Of a stretch of DNA of 64,000 bases, positions 44,551 through 52,740 are shown one piece after another. Source of the stretch: CAYULW01 sp964445815 (GTDB lineage Bacteria; Bacteroidota; Bacteroidia; Flavobacteriales_E; Vicingaceae); NCBI GenBank assembly GCA_964445815.1, contig CAYULW010000001.1:248001-312000 (forward strand). Reading direction: 5' to 3'. Position 1 is the stretch's first letter. Each line of letters opens with the position of its first letter. Below the pieces are notes generated by a model. That model searched no databases. It was not told the DNA's origin and saw nothing but the letters and a program-made list of their open reading frames with translations. The position numbers and the translations under genes were made by a program.

Positions 44551-45714
44551 ATGCCATTTTACAGGAAATTAGGTAAAATCCCTCAAAAGAGACATACAAC
44601 CTTTAAGAAGGATGATGGAAGTTTACATTACGAACAGCTTTTTGGAACGGTTGGATTTGATGGAATGTCAACTTTAATGTATCATCTAAAGCGCCCAACA
44701 ATGGTTTTGGAACATTTAGGGTCTAAAGATGTAAGTCCTAAGATTGCTTTTGAAAAAAACTTTAAATCAAGACGCTTGATTGGTTTTGATGTGAAGCCAC
44801 AAGAGGACTATCTGGATAGCCGTGAGCCAATGTTGTGTAATAGCGATGTTATTGTTGCTTTAGCGGCTCCTAAAAAATCGACTAAGGATTATTTTTATAA
44901 AAACACCGATGCAGATGAGATTATTTTTATACATAAAGGGTCAGGTCAACTCAGAACTTTTTTAGGAAATATTGATTTCAAATACGGAGATTACTTGGTC
45001 ATCCCAAGAGGGATGATTTATAAGATGGAGTTTGACTCCGAAGACAATCGTCATTTTGTGGTCGAATCATATAGTCCAATATATACACCTAAAAGATACA
45101 GAAATTGGTTTGGCCAATTGCTTGAGCATTCGCCGTTTTGTGAGAGAGACTTCAGAACACCTTCAGAATTAGAAACTCATGATGAGGATGGCGAATTTCT
45201 GATTAAGATTAAAAAAGAAGGGGTTATTCATGATTACTTATACGCATCTCATCCTTTTGATGTCGTAGGATGGGATGGATTTAACTATCCGTATGCATTT
45301 TCAATACATGACTTTGAACCGATAACCGGAAGAGTACATCAGCCACCACCGGTTCATCAGACCTTTGAAGCGGCTGGCTTTGTCATTTGTTCCTTTGTTC
45401 CACGTCTTTATGATTATCATCCCGAGGCTATTCCTGCACCATACAATCATAGTAATATTGATTCCGATGAGGTGTTGTATTATGTAGATGGAGATTTTAT
45501 GAGCCGAAACGATATAGCACAAGGACAGATTACCTTGCATCAGGCAGGAATCCCTCATGGTCCTCATCCAGGGGCATATGAGAGAAGCGTTGGACAAACC
45601 GCTACTGAAGAATTAGCGGTGATGGTCGATACTTTTAAACCACTTAAGGTGACTGAGAATGCGATAAAAATTGATGATGGAAAGTATTATAAAAGTTGGA
45701 TAGAGAATAAATAA
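44551..45714 (+). CDS. hmgA: Homogentisate 1,2-dioxygenase
   Basis: A 387-residue cupin-type iron enzyme that opens homogentisate to maleylacetoacetate in tyrosine and phenylalanine degradation. The iron-binding segment is NHSNIDSDEVLYYVDGDF (His300, Glu307), with His336 in GIPHGPHPGAYE; the family segments YRNWFGQLLEHSPFCERDFR-like and HPFDVVGWDGFNYPYAF are also visible. Length is a little shorter than the ~430 residues of human and Pseudomonas enzymes. It is 30 bases before hppD, whose product is its substrate. Confidence 0.92.
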   Translation: MPFYRKLGKIPQKRHTTFKKDDGSLHYEQLFGTVGFDGMSTLMYHLKRPTMVLEHLGSKDVSPKIAFEKNFKSRRLIGFDVKPQEDYLDSREPMLCNSDVIVALAAPKKSTKDYFYKNTDADEIIFIHKGSGQLRTFLGNIDFKYGDYLVIPRGMIYKMEFDSEDNRHFVVESYSPIYTPKRYRNWFGQLLEHSPFCERDFRTPSELETHDEDGEFLIKIKKEGVIHDYLYASHPFDVVGWDGFNYPYAFSIHDFEPITGRVHQPPPVHQTFEAAGFVICSFVPRLYDYHPEAIPAPYNHSNIDSDEVLYYVDGDFMSRNDIAQGQITLHQAGIPHGPHPGAYERSVGQTATEELAVMVDTFKPLKVTENAIKIDDGKYYKSWIENK

Positions 45715-45744
45715 AAAATTACAAGTACAGATAAAAGATATAAT

Positions 45745-46908
45745 ATGGCAACAAAAGAAATAAAATCCGTCGATTATGGCTTAGAAAAAATTTTTGATGG
45801 AGCGCAAGACTTCCTTCCTTTATTAGGAACAGATTATGTTGAATTTTATGTTGGGAATGCAAAGCAGGCAGCTCACTTTTATAAGTCTGCATTTGGCTTT
45901 CAATCATATGCCTATAAAGGTTTGGAAACCGGAAGTAAGGACACGGTCTCTTATGTTGTAAAGCAGGATAAGATTAAGTTAGTATTGACTACCCCGCTTA
46001 ATTCCAAACACCCCATTAACGAACATATTGTAAAACATGGTGATGGAGTTAAAGTTATCGCACTTTGGGTAGAAGATGCACGAAAGTCATGGGAAGAAAC
46101 AATTTCGAGGGGAGCGAAATCTTACATGGAACCAACGGTAGAAAAGGATGAATTTGGAGAAGTAGTAAGAGCGGGTATTTATACCTATGGAGAAACAGTT
46201 CATCTGTTTGTTGAGCGTAAAAATTACAATGGGACATTTTTGCCCCAATTTGTTGAGTGGAAATCTGACTATAATCCGGAACCGGTTGGGTTAAAGTATA
46301 TTGATCACATGGTGGGTAATGTAGGATGGAACCAGATGAATACATGGGTGAAGTTTTACGAGGACGTAATGGGTTTTGTCAACTTTTTGTCTTTTGATGA
46401 TAAGCAAATTCATACAGAATACTCTGCGTTGATGAGTAAGGTGATGAGTAATGGCAATGGTAGGATCAAATTCCCTATCAACGAACCAGCTGAAGGAAAG
46501 AAAAAATCTCAAATAGAGGAATACTTAGATTTTTATGAAGGTTCAGGGGTTCAACACATTGCCGTGGCAACAGATGATATCATATCAACTGTGAGCGCAT
46601 TGAGATCAAGAGGAGTTGAATTTTTGTCAACGCCACCTGATGAATATTACAAGGCTGTTCCCGGTCGTTTAGAAGAACATAGTCATGAGTTGAGAGAAGA
46701 TATTGAGACGCTGAAAGGTTTAGGTATTATGATAGATGCAGACGATGAAGGTTATTTGTTGCAAATTTTTACCAAACCGGTTGAAGATCGTCCAACTCTA
46801 TTTTTTGAGATCATTCAGAGAATGGGTGCAAGAGGGTTTGGTGCCGGCAACTTTAAAGCTTTGTTCGAATCGATAGAAAGAGAACAGGAGAAAAGAGGAA
46901 CATTGTAA
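45745..46908 (+). CDS. hppD: 4-hydroxyphenylpyruvate dioxygenase
   Basis: A 387-residue non-heme iron enzyme that converts 4-hydroxyphenylpyruvate to homogentisate. It consists of two vicinal-oxygen-chelate domains; the C-terminal one holds the iron ligands His188 (YIDHMVGNV), His271 (VQHIAVATDD) and Glu355 (LFFEIIQR). The C-terminal GFGAGNFKALFESIEREQE is the family end. The substrate-to-product order with hmgA is clear. Maleylacetoacetate isomerase and fumarylacetoacetase are not in the window. A strong terminator follows. Confidence 0.95.
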   Translation: MATKEIKSVDYGLEKIFDGAQDFLPLLGTDYVEFYVGNAKQAAHFYKSAFGFQSYAYKGLETGSKDTVSYVVKQDKIKLVLTTPLNSKHPINEHIVKHGDGVKVIALWVEDARKSWEETISRGAKSYMEPTVEKDEFGEVVRAGIYTYGETVHLFVERKNYNGTFLPQFVEWKSDYNPEPVGLKYIDHMVGNVGWNQMNTWVKFYEDVMGFVNFLSFDDKQIHTEYSALMSKVMSNGNGRIKFPINEPAEGKKKSQIEEYLDFYEGSGVQHIAVATDDIISTVSALRSRGVEFLSTPPDEYYKAVPGRLEEHSHELREDIETLKGLGIMIDADDEGYLLQIFTKPVEDRPTLFFEIIQRMGARGFGAGNFKALFESIEREQEKRGTL

Positions 46909-46921
46909 CCGCATTTAATTT

Positions 46922-46968
46922 CAATAAGAAAGCCGACAGATCAATTTGATCTGTCGGCTTTCTTATTG
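46922..46968. terminator. Strong bidirectional terminator after hppD
   Basis: A hairpin of 22 paired bases (46922-46943 with 46947-46968), three-base loop, core aagccgacagatca, A-run and T-run arms. It ends the hmgA-hppD unit and also the convergent minus-strand lipoprotein gene. Confidence 0.9.
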
Positions 46969-46987
46969 TTGTTTATTTTGAGACTTT

Positions 46988-47785
46988 CTATTTTCTCATT
47001 CTAATGTTTCCTACAGCATCATAATTGTAAAAAACACCCCAAAACTCATTTTCTAAATCTAAATCAAAATTGAGTTCAATCAATGTGTCGCTATAAGTGC
47101 TCACATGAATAACTTGATTGCTGTCCTTTAGTGACATTCCTCTTGAATAGCCTAGTGAATCTGTATAGTTGACGTAAAAGTATTCTTGAACCAAAACATT
47201 ATTTTCATTTAATACATAACTACCGGCTTTATCAACATTGTTGATGAAAAAAGAAAAGGATTGTCCTGTTTCAGAAATGTTTGCATATAAAGATTTTGCA
47301 AACTTGTCTAATGTATATGTGCCATAGGCAGGTCCGTTAAAATCAATATCAGTGGAACCAAAAATACTTAGGCTGTAGTTAGAATTATTGAAGTTAAAGT
47401 CGACGTTTAAAGATTTTACACTAAAGTTGAAAGTATTTTCATTTTTAGCATTGTCTCTTATTAAAATAAAATCATGAAGTGTATTGTTTCCACCACCAGT
47501 TAAAAAGGGATATAGAATTAACTGATCACCATTTATTCTAGCTTGAACATTGTCTGATTTTTGTGAAATGATGTAAGGTGGTAATCCATTTTTGATCGAA
47601 ATGATAATTGAATCCGGATATTCTCTATAAAACCAGCTGGCAGATGAAGGCTCGAAGTTTAGTGTAGCCTTATCATTTGATTCAATGATATTGACAATAG
47701 TTTCTGAATCTTCTTCGTCTTTTTCACAGCTCCAAATCAATGCTAATGTGAAGGTCAAAGTGATAAATAGTTTGATGTTTTTCAT
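46988..47785 (-). CDS. Lipoprotein of unknown function
   Basis: A 265-residue lipoprotein with signal MKNIKLFITLTFTLALIWSC (lipobox IWSC) and a following acidic linker EKDEEDSE. The body is predicted beta-rich with many Asn/Ser residues (FNFSVKSLNVDFNFNNSNYS). I know no family. It lies 48 bases after aspS on the same strand and may be a monocistronic gene ending at the shared terminator. Confidence 0.65.
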   Translation of the reverse strand: MKNIKLFITLTFTLALIWSCEKDEEDSETIVNIIESNDKATLNFEPSSASWFYREYPDSIIISIKNGLPPYIISQKSDNVQARINGDQLILYPFLTGGGNNTLHDFILIRDNAKNENTFNFSVKSLNVDFNFNNSNYSLSIFGSTDIDFNGPAYGTYTLDKFAKSLYANISETGQSFSFFINNVDKAGSYVLNENNVLVQEYFYVNYTDSLGYSRGMSLKDSNQVIHVSTYSDTLIELNFDLDLENEFWGVFYNYDAVGNIRMRK

Positions 47786-47833
47786 TTAAATAATTGTTTA
47801 GTATAAGACGGACGACTTTTTCAGTCCAAATGT

Positions 47834-49582
47834 CTACTGACCGATTAATTTAATGTTTAATTCATTTAATTGTTCATCATCTATTCTTGAAGGGGCATCT
47901 ATCATAACATCTCTCCCAGAATTATTTTTAGGGAAGGCTATATAGTCTCTAATAGATTCAGATCCTCCAAACAAAGCACACATTCTGTCAAATCCAAGTG
48001 CTATGCCACCATGAGGTGGAGCCCCATATTCAAAGGCATCCATTAGAAATCCAAATTGTGCTTTAGCTTCTTCCTCCGAAAAACCCAATAAGCTCAACAT
48101 CTGTTTTTGCATGTTTCGGTCGTGAATACGAATAGAACCACCACCGATTTCAACGCCATTGATTACCATGTCGTAGGCATTTGCACGTACTTTTCCCGGA
48201 TCAGATTCAAGAAGTTTTGTATCTTCTATTTTTGGGGAAGTGAAAGGGTGGTGCATAGCATGATAGCGTTTGCTTTCTTCATCCCATTCCAATAAAGGAA
48301 AATCAGTCACCCAAAGCGGAGCAAACTCATTTCTTTTTCTCAAACCCAACTGATCACCAAGGTATAAACGTAATTCATTCATTGCCGACCTGCTTTGTTC
48401 TTTTCCACCGGAAATGATTAAAATCAGGTCTCCTTTTTCAGCCTCCATTTTTTCAGCCCAAGCTTGTAAATCGTCCTGAGAATAAAATTTATCTACAGAG
48501 GATTTGATGCTACCATCTTCATTCAGCTTAGCATAGACTAGCCCTTTTGCGCCAATTTGAGGGCGTTTCACATACTCTGTTAGGGCATCTATTTGTTTCC
48601 TGCTGTAATTGGCAGCACCTTTTGCACAGATGCCGACAACTAGCTCAGCATCATCAAATACTTTAAATCCTTTATTTTGAGTAACTCCATTTAGCTCGAC
48701 AAAAGGCATTCCAAATCGAATGTCAGGCTTGTCAGAACCGTATAGACGCATGGCATCTTCATAAGACATATGAGGAAACTCGCTTAACTCGACATTTAAC
48801 ACAGTTTTGAAAAGATGTCGCATCATCGACTCGAAGGTAGAAAGAACATCTCCCTGTTCCACAAAAGCCATTTCACAATCTATTTGAGTAAACTCAGGCT
48901 GACGATCGGCTCTTAAATCTTCATCTCTAAAACATTTGACGATTTGAAAATAGCGGTCGAAACCACCTACCATTAATAATTGTTTAAAGGTCTGCGGTGA
49001 TTGAGGTAAAGCATAAAACTGTCCTTCATTCATTCTGGAAGGGACGACAAAATCTCTAGCACCTTCTGGTGTTGATTTTATCAATACGGGTGTCTCTACC
49101 TCTATAAATTGTTGAGCATCTAGGTAGTTTCGAATTTCTTTTGCCATTTGATGTCTCAAAAACAAACCTTTTTGAACAGGTTGTCTTCTCAAGTCCAAGT
49201 AGCGGTATTTCATTCTTAGCTCTTCACCACCATCCGTTTCATTTTCGATGGTGAAAGGAGGAGTTTGAGATGCATTTAAGATGCTTAATTCTTCTACTTT
49301 TATTTCAATCTCACCGGTGGGAATATTTTTATTCTTGCTACTTCTCTCGATGACCTTGCCTGTTGCCTGAATTACAAACTCACGACCCAATTCACGAGCT
49401 TCCTCACAGAGTTCTTTGTTTTCATCCATATTGAAATTAAGCTGAGTAATTCCATAACGGTCTCTTAAATCAATAAAAGTTAGACCTCCCAAATCGCGTG
49501 ATTTTTGCACCCATCCGCTAAGTGTTACAGTTTGATTCAAATGGCCAATTCTCAGTTCTCCGCAATTGTGTGATCGTAGCAT
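47834..49582 (-). CDS. aspS: Aspartyl-tRNA synthetase, bacterial type
   Basis: A 582-residue class II synthetase. It has the N-terminal OB anticodon-binding domain (LRIGHLNQTVTLSGWVQKSR), the class II motif 2 (VKCFRDEDLRADRQPEFTQI), the bacterial GAD insertion, and motif 3 (GGIALGFDRMCALFGG) near the C-terminus. Length and the GAD insertion mark the bacterial discriminating or tRNA-Asp/Asn form; no gatCAB gene is in the window to decide. On the minus strand TATTTTTG (49625-49618) lies 35 bases before the ATG. Confidence 0.96.
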   Translation of the reverse strand: MLRSHNCGELRIGHLNQTVTLSGWVQKSRDLGGLTFIDLRDRYGITQLNFNMDENKELCEEARELGREFVIQATGKVIERSSKNKNIPTGEIEIKVEELSILNASQTPPFTIENETDGGEELRMKYRYLDLRRQPVQKGLFLRHQMAKEIRNYLDAQQFIEVETPVLIKSTPEGARDFVVPSRMNEGQFYALPQSPQTFKQLLMVGGFDRYFQIVKCFRDEDLRADRQPEFTQIDCEMAFVEQGDVLSTFESMMRHLFKTVLNVELSEFPHMSYEDAMRLYGSDKPDIRFGMPFVELNGVTQNKGFKVFDDAELVVGICAKGAANYSRKQIDALTEYVKRPQIGAKGLVYAKLNEDGSIKSSVDKFYSQDDLQAWAEKMEAEKGDLILIISGGKEQSRSAMNELRLYLGDQLGLRKRNEFAPLWVTDFPLLEWDEESKRYHAMHHPFTSPKIEDTKLLESDPGKVRANAYDMVINGVEIGGGSIRIHDRNMQKQMLSLLGFSEEEAKAQFGFLMDAFEYGAPPHGGIALGFDRMCALFGGSESIRDYIAFPKNNSGRDVMIDAPSRIDDEQLNELNIKLIGQ

Positions 49583-49617
49583 CTCAATAATTTTGCTGCG
49601 AAATTAGCAAAGCCACA

Positions 49618-49625
49618 CAAAAATA
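49618..49625 (-). promoter_or_regulatory. -7 element (TATTTTTG) before aspS
   Basis: Minus-strand TATTTTTG matches TAnnTTTG. A TTG (49653-49651) lies 25 bases upstream, slightly over normal spacing. Leader of about 30 bases. Confidence 0.4.
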
Positions 49626-49659
49626 TAAGTGGAAAGGTGTGGATTAAATCCAAGCACAG

Positions 49660-49667
49660 TAATTTTG
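49660..49667 (+). promoter_or_regulatory. -7 element (TAATTTTG) touching the tadA start
   Basis: TAATTTTG matches TAnnTTTG and ends four bases before the tadA ATG; if used, the transcript would start at or near the start codon. A -33 TTG is not visible. Confidence 0.3.
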
Positions 49668-49671
49668 AAGA

Positions 49672-50124
49672 ATGTCTATTCAACCCTTCGATGATCGTTA
49701 TTTTATGAAGCAGGCCTTAAATGAGGCCAATCGTGCTTTTGATCAGGAAGAGGTTCCAATAGGTGCTGTTGTGGTTTTGAATCAAAAGATTGTGGCAAGA
49801 GCTCATAACCTAACAGAAACTTTAAATGATGTTACAGCTCATGCCGAAATGCAGGCTTTTACCGCTGCTGCAGATTATCTCGGAGGGAAATACCTCAATG
49901 AGTGTACTTTATATGTGACTCTGGAACCATGTGTTATGTGTGCGGGAGCTGCATATTGGGCGCAGTTGGGTAAGCTTGTTTTTGGTGCTTATGATGTATC
50001 CCGAAAAAAGCAGGACATCAAAGACTTGCTCCATCCTAAAACAGAAATCTTAGGAGGTATAATGGAAGATGACTGTAAAGACCTGATGCAACTGTTTTTT
50101 GAGGAGAAAAGAAAAAGTTTATGA
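49672..50124 (+). CDS. tadA: tRNA-specific adenosine deaminase
   Basis: A 150-residue zinc deaminase that makes inosine 34 in tRNA-Arg. The zinc site is formed by His57 and Glu59 in THAEMQ-type TAHAEMQAF and Cys87/Cys90 in PCVMCAGA; EVPIGAVVVL and VFGAYD are also typical of TadA. Length fits the family. The stop codon overlaps the following gene by four bases (ATGA). Confidence 0.95.
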   Translation: MSIQPFDDRYFMKQALNEANRAFDQEEVPIGAVVVLNQKIVARAHNLTETLNDVTAHAEMQAFTAAADYLGGKYLNECTLYVTLEPCVMCAGAAYWAQLGKLVFGAYDVSRKKQDIKDLLHPKTEILGGIMEDDCKDLMQLFFEEKRKSL

Positions 50125-51116
50125 TTAGAAATATATCTATCTTTTTAATCTTAATGTTATGTTGTAAGGTGTCTTATTCCCAAGACACTTTAGAAGTAAT
50201 AGAATATTGGGAGTCGGGTAAGATAAGAGTTGAAGGCTTTTTGGTAAATGGCGAACGTCATGGATTATGGAAAGAATACACTTCAGATGGGCAATTAGAA
50301 ATGGAGGGTAACTACATACATGGCAAGAATGATGGGAAGTGGTTTTATTATTGTCCCCATGGAATTCGTGAGAAGATAGTATGGTGGGAAGAAGGAATAT
50401 GTAAGCACATACAATATCACTTTCTAGATGAAGACCCCTTTGTTGATATTAAGTTTAAAGATGGAATTGGTGCTAAAGAATATTTAGATTTTCACAACAA
50501 CCATAAAATAGCAAGGAGAACTCAATTAGATTTGTTCAATAAATCTATGAGCATTGATGGGAGAAATATCCATTATTTAAGTTCAAAGCGATTTGTATAC
50601 CTTTGGTTTACCCCATCTTTATTGGTTAATGGGAGATATCATCTTTTGCCTGATGGATTATTGTACTCTATGTATAGAATTGATTCTCTTTTAATGAAAA
50701 ACCTAAAAGAGCTATCTCTTAATTTTGATCAGGAGGTGAGTTTTAATGTATATACTTATGATGTTCTTCCACGTGAGAATATTTATAGGTCGAAAGACGG
50801 AAGAGTATTCCACGATTCAATTGTCTATTTTGAGATTTCTCCATATGGTCGGTTCGAAGAATGGAATTTTGTTGATAACAAGCTAGTTCAAAAAATAGAA
50901 TACCATCCTGCAGTGGAATGGTATCACACATGCTCAAGATATTATGAAAATGGCCAGTTAGAATCTAGAGGAGACTATGAAAAAGGCTTAAGGAAAGGCA
51001 AGTGGAGGTATTACACGAATTATGGAGATCACTATAAGACGGTAAAGTATAAAAAGGATAAAGCAACAAAAGAGCAAACATTCGATTTAAATAAAGAAGA
51101 AATTAACGAATATTAG
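50121..51116 (+). CDS. YwqK/MORN-like repeat protein, exported
   Basis: A 331-residue protein with signal peptide (ISIFLILMLCCKVSYSQDT). The N-terminus has two YwqK repeats (YWESGKIRVEGFLVNGERHG, YTSDGQLEMEGNYIHG), the C-terminus has two (YYENGQLESRGDYEKGLRKG and a degenerate one), and the centre is an unrelated region of about 150 residues with many aromatic residues. The start overlaps the tadA stop, an odd pairing. Function unknown; same repeat type as at 1-383 and 41501-42388. Confidence 0.7.
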   Translation: MIRNISIFLILMLCCKVSYSQDTLEVIEYWESGKIRVEGFLVNGERHGLWKEYTSDGQLEMEGNYIHGKNDGKWFYYCPHGIREKIVWWEEGICKHIQYHFLDEDPFVDIKFKDGIGAKEYLDFHNNHKIARRTQLDLFNKSMSIDGRNIHYLSSKRFVYLWFTPSLLVNGRYHLLPDGLLYSMYRIDSLLMKNLKELSLNFDQEVSFNVYTYDVLPRENIYRSKDGRVFHDSIVYFEISPYGRFEEWNFVDNKLVQKIEYHPAVEWYHTCSRYYENGQLESRGDYEKGLRKGKWRYYTNYGDHYKTVKYKKDKATKEQTFDLNKEEINEY

Positions 51117-51141
51117 CCAAAACATTCTTTGGCTAACTTTG
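51113..51141 (+). promoter_or_regulatory. Inverted repeat overlapping a -7 element before the bacilliredoxin gene
   Basis: TTAGCCAAA (51113-51121) pairs perfectly with TTTGGCTAA (51128-51136), and the -7 element TAACTTTG (51134-51141) begins inside the second arm. There is no T-run directly after it, so it may be an operator; it could also be a weak terminator of the preceding gene. Confidence 0.45.
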
Positions 51142-51172
51142 TCTCTCATTTAAGAATTTAAAACACAGAAAT

Positions 51173-51586
51173 ATGTACCCACCCGAATTAGTAGCTCCGA
51201 TGAAAGAAGAATTGACATCGGTTGGATTTGATGAATTAACAACTCCTGATGCTGTAGATAAGGCCATTACCAATAAAGATGAAACAGTTTTAGTTATGGT
51301 TAATTCAGTATGCGGTTGTGCCGCGGCCAATGCAAGACCCGCGGTAATTATGGCTTCGAAGCACAATAAAAAACCAAGTCATTTAACAACTGTTTTTGCA
51401 GGAGTGGACACTGAAGCAGTGGCGCAAGCTAGAAAATACATGTTGCCTTATCCCCCTTCTTCTCCCTCTATAGCTTTGTTTAAAGGCGGCAAGTTGGTTC
51501 ATTTTATAGAAAGACACCACATAGAAGGTCGGCCTGCTGAAATGATAGCTGAAAATTTAACTGCGGCTTTTGATGAGCATTGTTAA
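51173..51586 (+). CDS. BrxA/BrxB-family bacilliredoxin (YphP/YqiW-like)
   Basis: A 137-residue thioredoxin-fold protein of the UPF0403 family. The active-site motif is Cys47-Gly-Cys49 in VCGCAAANARPA, as in bacilliredoxins that remove bacillithiol from proteins in Firmicutes; bacillithiol is also reported in some Bacteroidota, so the same role is plausible. Other features are YPPELVAPMKEELTSVGF at the start and YPPSSPSIALFKGG before the end. It is a single gene with its own promoter-like site and a terminator. Confidence 0.88.
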   Translation: MYPPELVAPMKEELTSVGFDELTTPDAVDKAITNKDETVLVMVNSVCGCAAANARPAVIMASKHNKKPSHLTTVFAGVDTEAVAQARKYMLPYPPSSPSIALFKGGKLVHFIERHHIEGRPAEMIAENLTAAFDEHC

Positions 51587-51608
51587 ATAAATAATTGATC
51601 CTTGCAAG

Positions 51609-51641
51609 GAAGCCTTGAATTTCAAGGCTTCTTTCTTTTTT
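51609..51641 (+). terminator. Terminator after bacilliredoxin gene
   Basis: Hairpin gaagccttga/tcaaggcttc (51609-51618 with 51622-51631), loop of three, followed by ctttctttttt. Classic rho-independent form on the plus strand. Confidence 0.85.
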
Positions 51642-51684
51642 AAAAGCGGATAAAAATTAGGCGTATAAAAACTCCTTTTCAGTA

Positions 51685-51733
51685 TTGTGTAATCGAAAAA
51701 ATAGTTCTAAGTTTGCAGCCCCTTTTTTAGGGG
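51685..51733 (+). promoter_or_regulatory. rplM promoter and leader hairpin
   Basis: TTG (51685-51687), 20 bases, TAAGTTTG (51708-51715): both elements fit the Bacteroidota promoter consensus. Transcription would start near 51720, and the leader then opens with the hairpin CCCCT-TTTTT-AGGGG (51719-51733). An L13 ribosomal leader motif for Bacteroidia has been proposed in the literature, from memory; whether this matches it needs a covariance search. Confidence 0.6.
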
Positions 51734-51768
51734 AGATTTTGTTTATTCAAAAAAATTAAAGATAAATC

Positions 51769-52224
51769 GTGGATACTTTAAGTTATAAGACAGTTTCAGC
51801 AAACAAAGCGACAGTGAATAAAAACTGGGTTTTGGTCAATGCAGAGAATGAAACTTTGGGCCGTTTGTCATCAAAAGTGGCGAAGATGATTAGAGGTAAG
51901 CATAAGACTAATTATACACCTCATGTAGATTGCGGTGACAATGTGATTGTGATTAATGCTGAGAAGATCAGATTGTCAGGTAATAAGATGGCTGAGAAAA
52001 CATACATTTCTTATTCAGAGTATCCCGGTGGACAGAAATCAATTACTGCTGAAGATTTATTGAGAAAAAAACCAACGGCACTTGTTGAAAAAGCAGTAAG
52101 AGGAATGTTACCTAAGAATAGATTAGGAAGAGCTTTGTTTAATAACTTGCATGTTGTTGAAGGAAGTGAGCATAAGTTTGAAGCTCAAAAGCCAAAAGAA
52201 GTTAAACTGAATTCAATTAAATAA
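51769..52224 (+). CDS. rplM: Ribosomal protein L13
   Basis: A 151-residue large-subunit protein. It has the family segments WVLVNAENETLGRLSSKVAK, HVDCGDNVIVINAEKIRLSG, and GMLPKNRLGRALFNNLHV. The start codon is GTG at 51769, unusual among the window's genes; no ATG is in frame before Met42. It is followed two bases later by rpsI, the usual rplM-rpsI pair, and is preceded by a good promoter and leader hairpin. Confidence 0.96.
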   Translation: MDTLSYKTVSANKATVNKNWVLVNAENETLGRLSSKVAKMIRGKHKTNYTPHVDCGDNVIVINAEKIRLSGNKMAEKTYISYSEYPGGQKSITAEDLLRKKPTALVEKAVRGMLPKNRLGRALFNNLHVVEGSEHKFEAQKPKEVKLNSIK

Positions 52225-52226
52225 GC

Positions 52227-52613
52227 ATGGACGTAGTAAATACATTAGGAAGAAGAAAAAAGTCTATTGCAAGGGTATACCTTTCAAAAGGTAAGGGTAA
52301 TATTACTGTAAACGGAAAAGATTATAAAGAATACTTTCCTACAGTAGCGTTACAATATAGAATTACACAAGCTTTTAGTTTGACTGAGACAGATGGTCAA
52401 TATGATGTTAAAGCAAATTTAAATGGCGGTGGAATCACAGGTCAGGCAGAGGCTTTTAGAATGGCAGTTGCTCGAGCATTGGTTGAAGTTAATGCTGAGA
52501 ACAAGCCAGCGTTGAAAGTGGAAGGTTTGATGACCAGAGATCCAAGAATGGTAGAAAGAAAGAAGCCGGGTCAAAAGAAAGCAAGAAAGAAATTCCAGTT
52601 CAGTAAACGTTAA
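52227..52613 (+). CDS. rpsI: Ribosomal protein S9
   Basis: A 128-residue small-subunit protein with GRRKKSIARVYLSKGKGNIT at the start, NGGGITGQAEAFRMAVARAL in the middle and the conserved basic tail ending KKFQFSKR, whose final Lys-Arg contacts P-site tRNA. Normal length. Two bases after rplM. Confidence 0.97.
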   Translation: MDVVNTLGRRKKSIARVYLSKGKGNITVNGKDYKEYFPTVALQYRITQAFSLTETDGQYDVKANLNGGGITGQAEAFRMAVARALVEVNAENKPALKVEGLMTRDPRMVERKKPGQKKARKKFQFSKR

Positions 52614-52652
52614 TCGTTTAGTGACAGAACAAAAAATATACTGTACAGCATT

Positions 52653-52718
52653 CACCACGTGTGGTGTTTAGTATCAAAATTGCAGAGACCGCCTTGCGCT
52701 ACTCTGCAATTGTTTTTT
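52653..52718 (+). promoter_or_regulatory. Tandem hairpins with T-run upstream of rpsB (terminator or attenuator)
   Basis: Hairpin 1: CACCA-CGTG-TGGTG (52653-52666). Hairpin 2: AATTGCAGAG (52678-52687) pairing with CTCTGCAATT (52702-52711), followed by GTTTTTT (52712-52718). Only 22 bases separate the T-run from the rpsB ATG and no promoter is seen between them, so rpsB-tsf must be reached by reading through. It can be the terminator of rplM-rpsI with leakage, or a regulated leader of rpsB. Confidence 0.6.
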
Positions 52719-52740
52719 AATCGAATGTAAACACAAAAAA

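Noticed and set aside
52653..52666. CACCACGTGTGGTG as an operator palindrome
   Set aside because: It is not a perfect DNA palindrome at the centre; as RNA it forms a hairpin, which fits the leader reading better.
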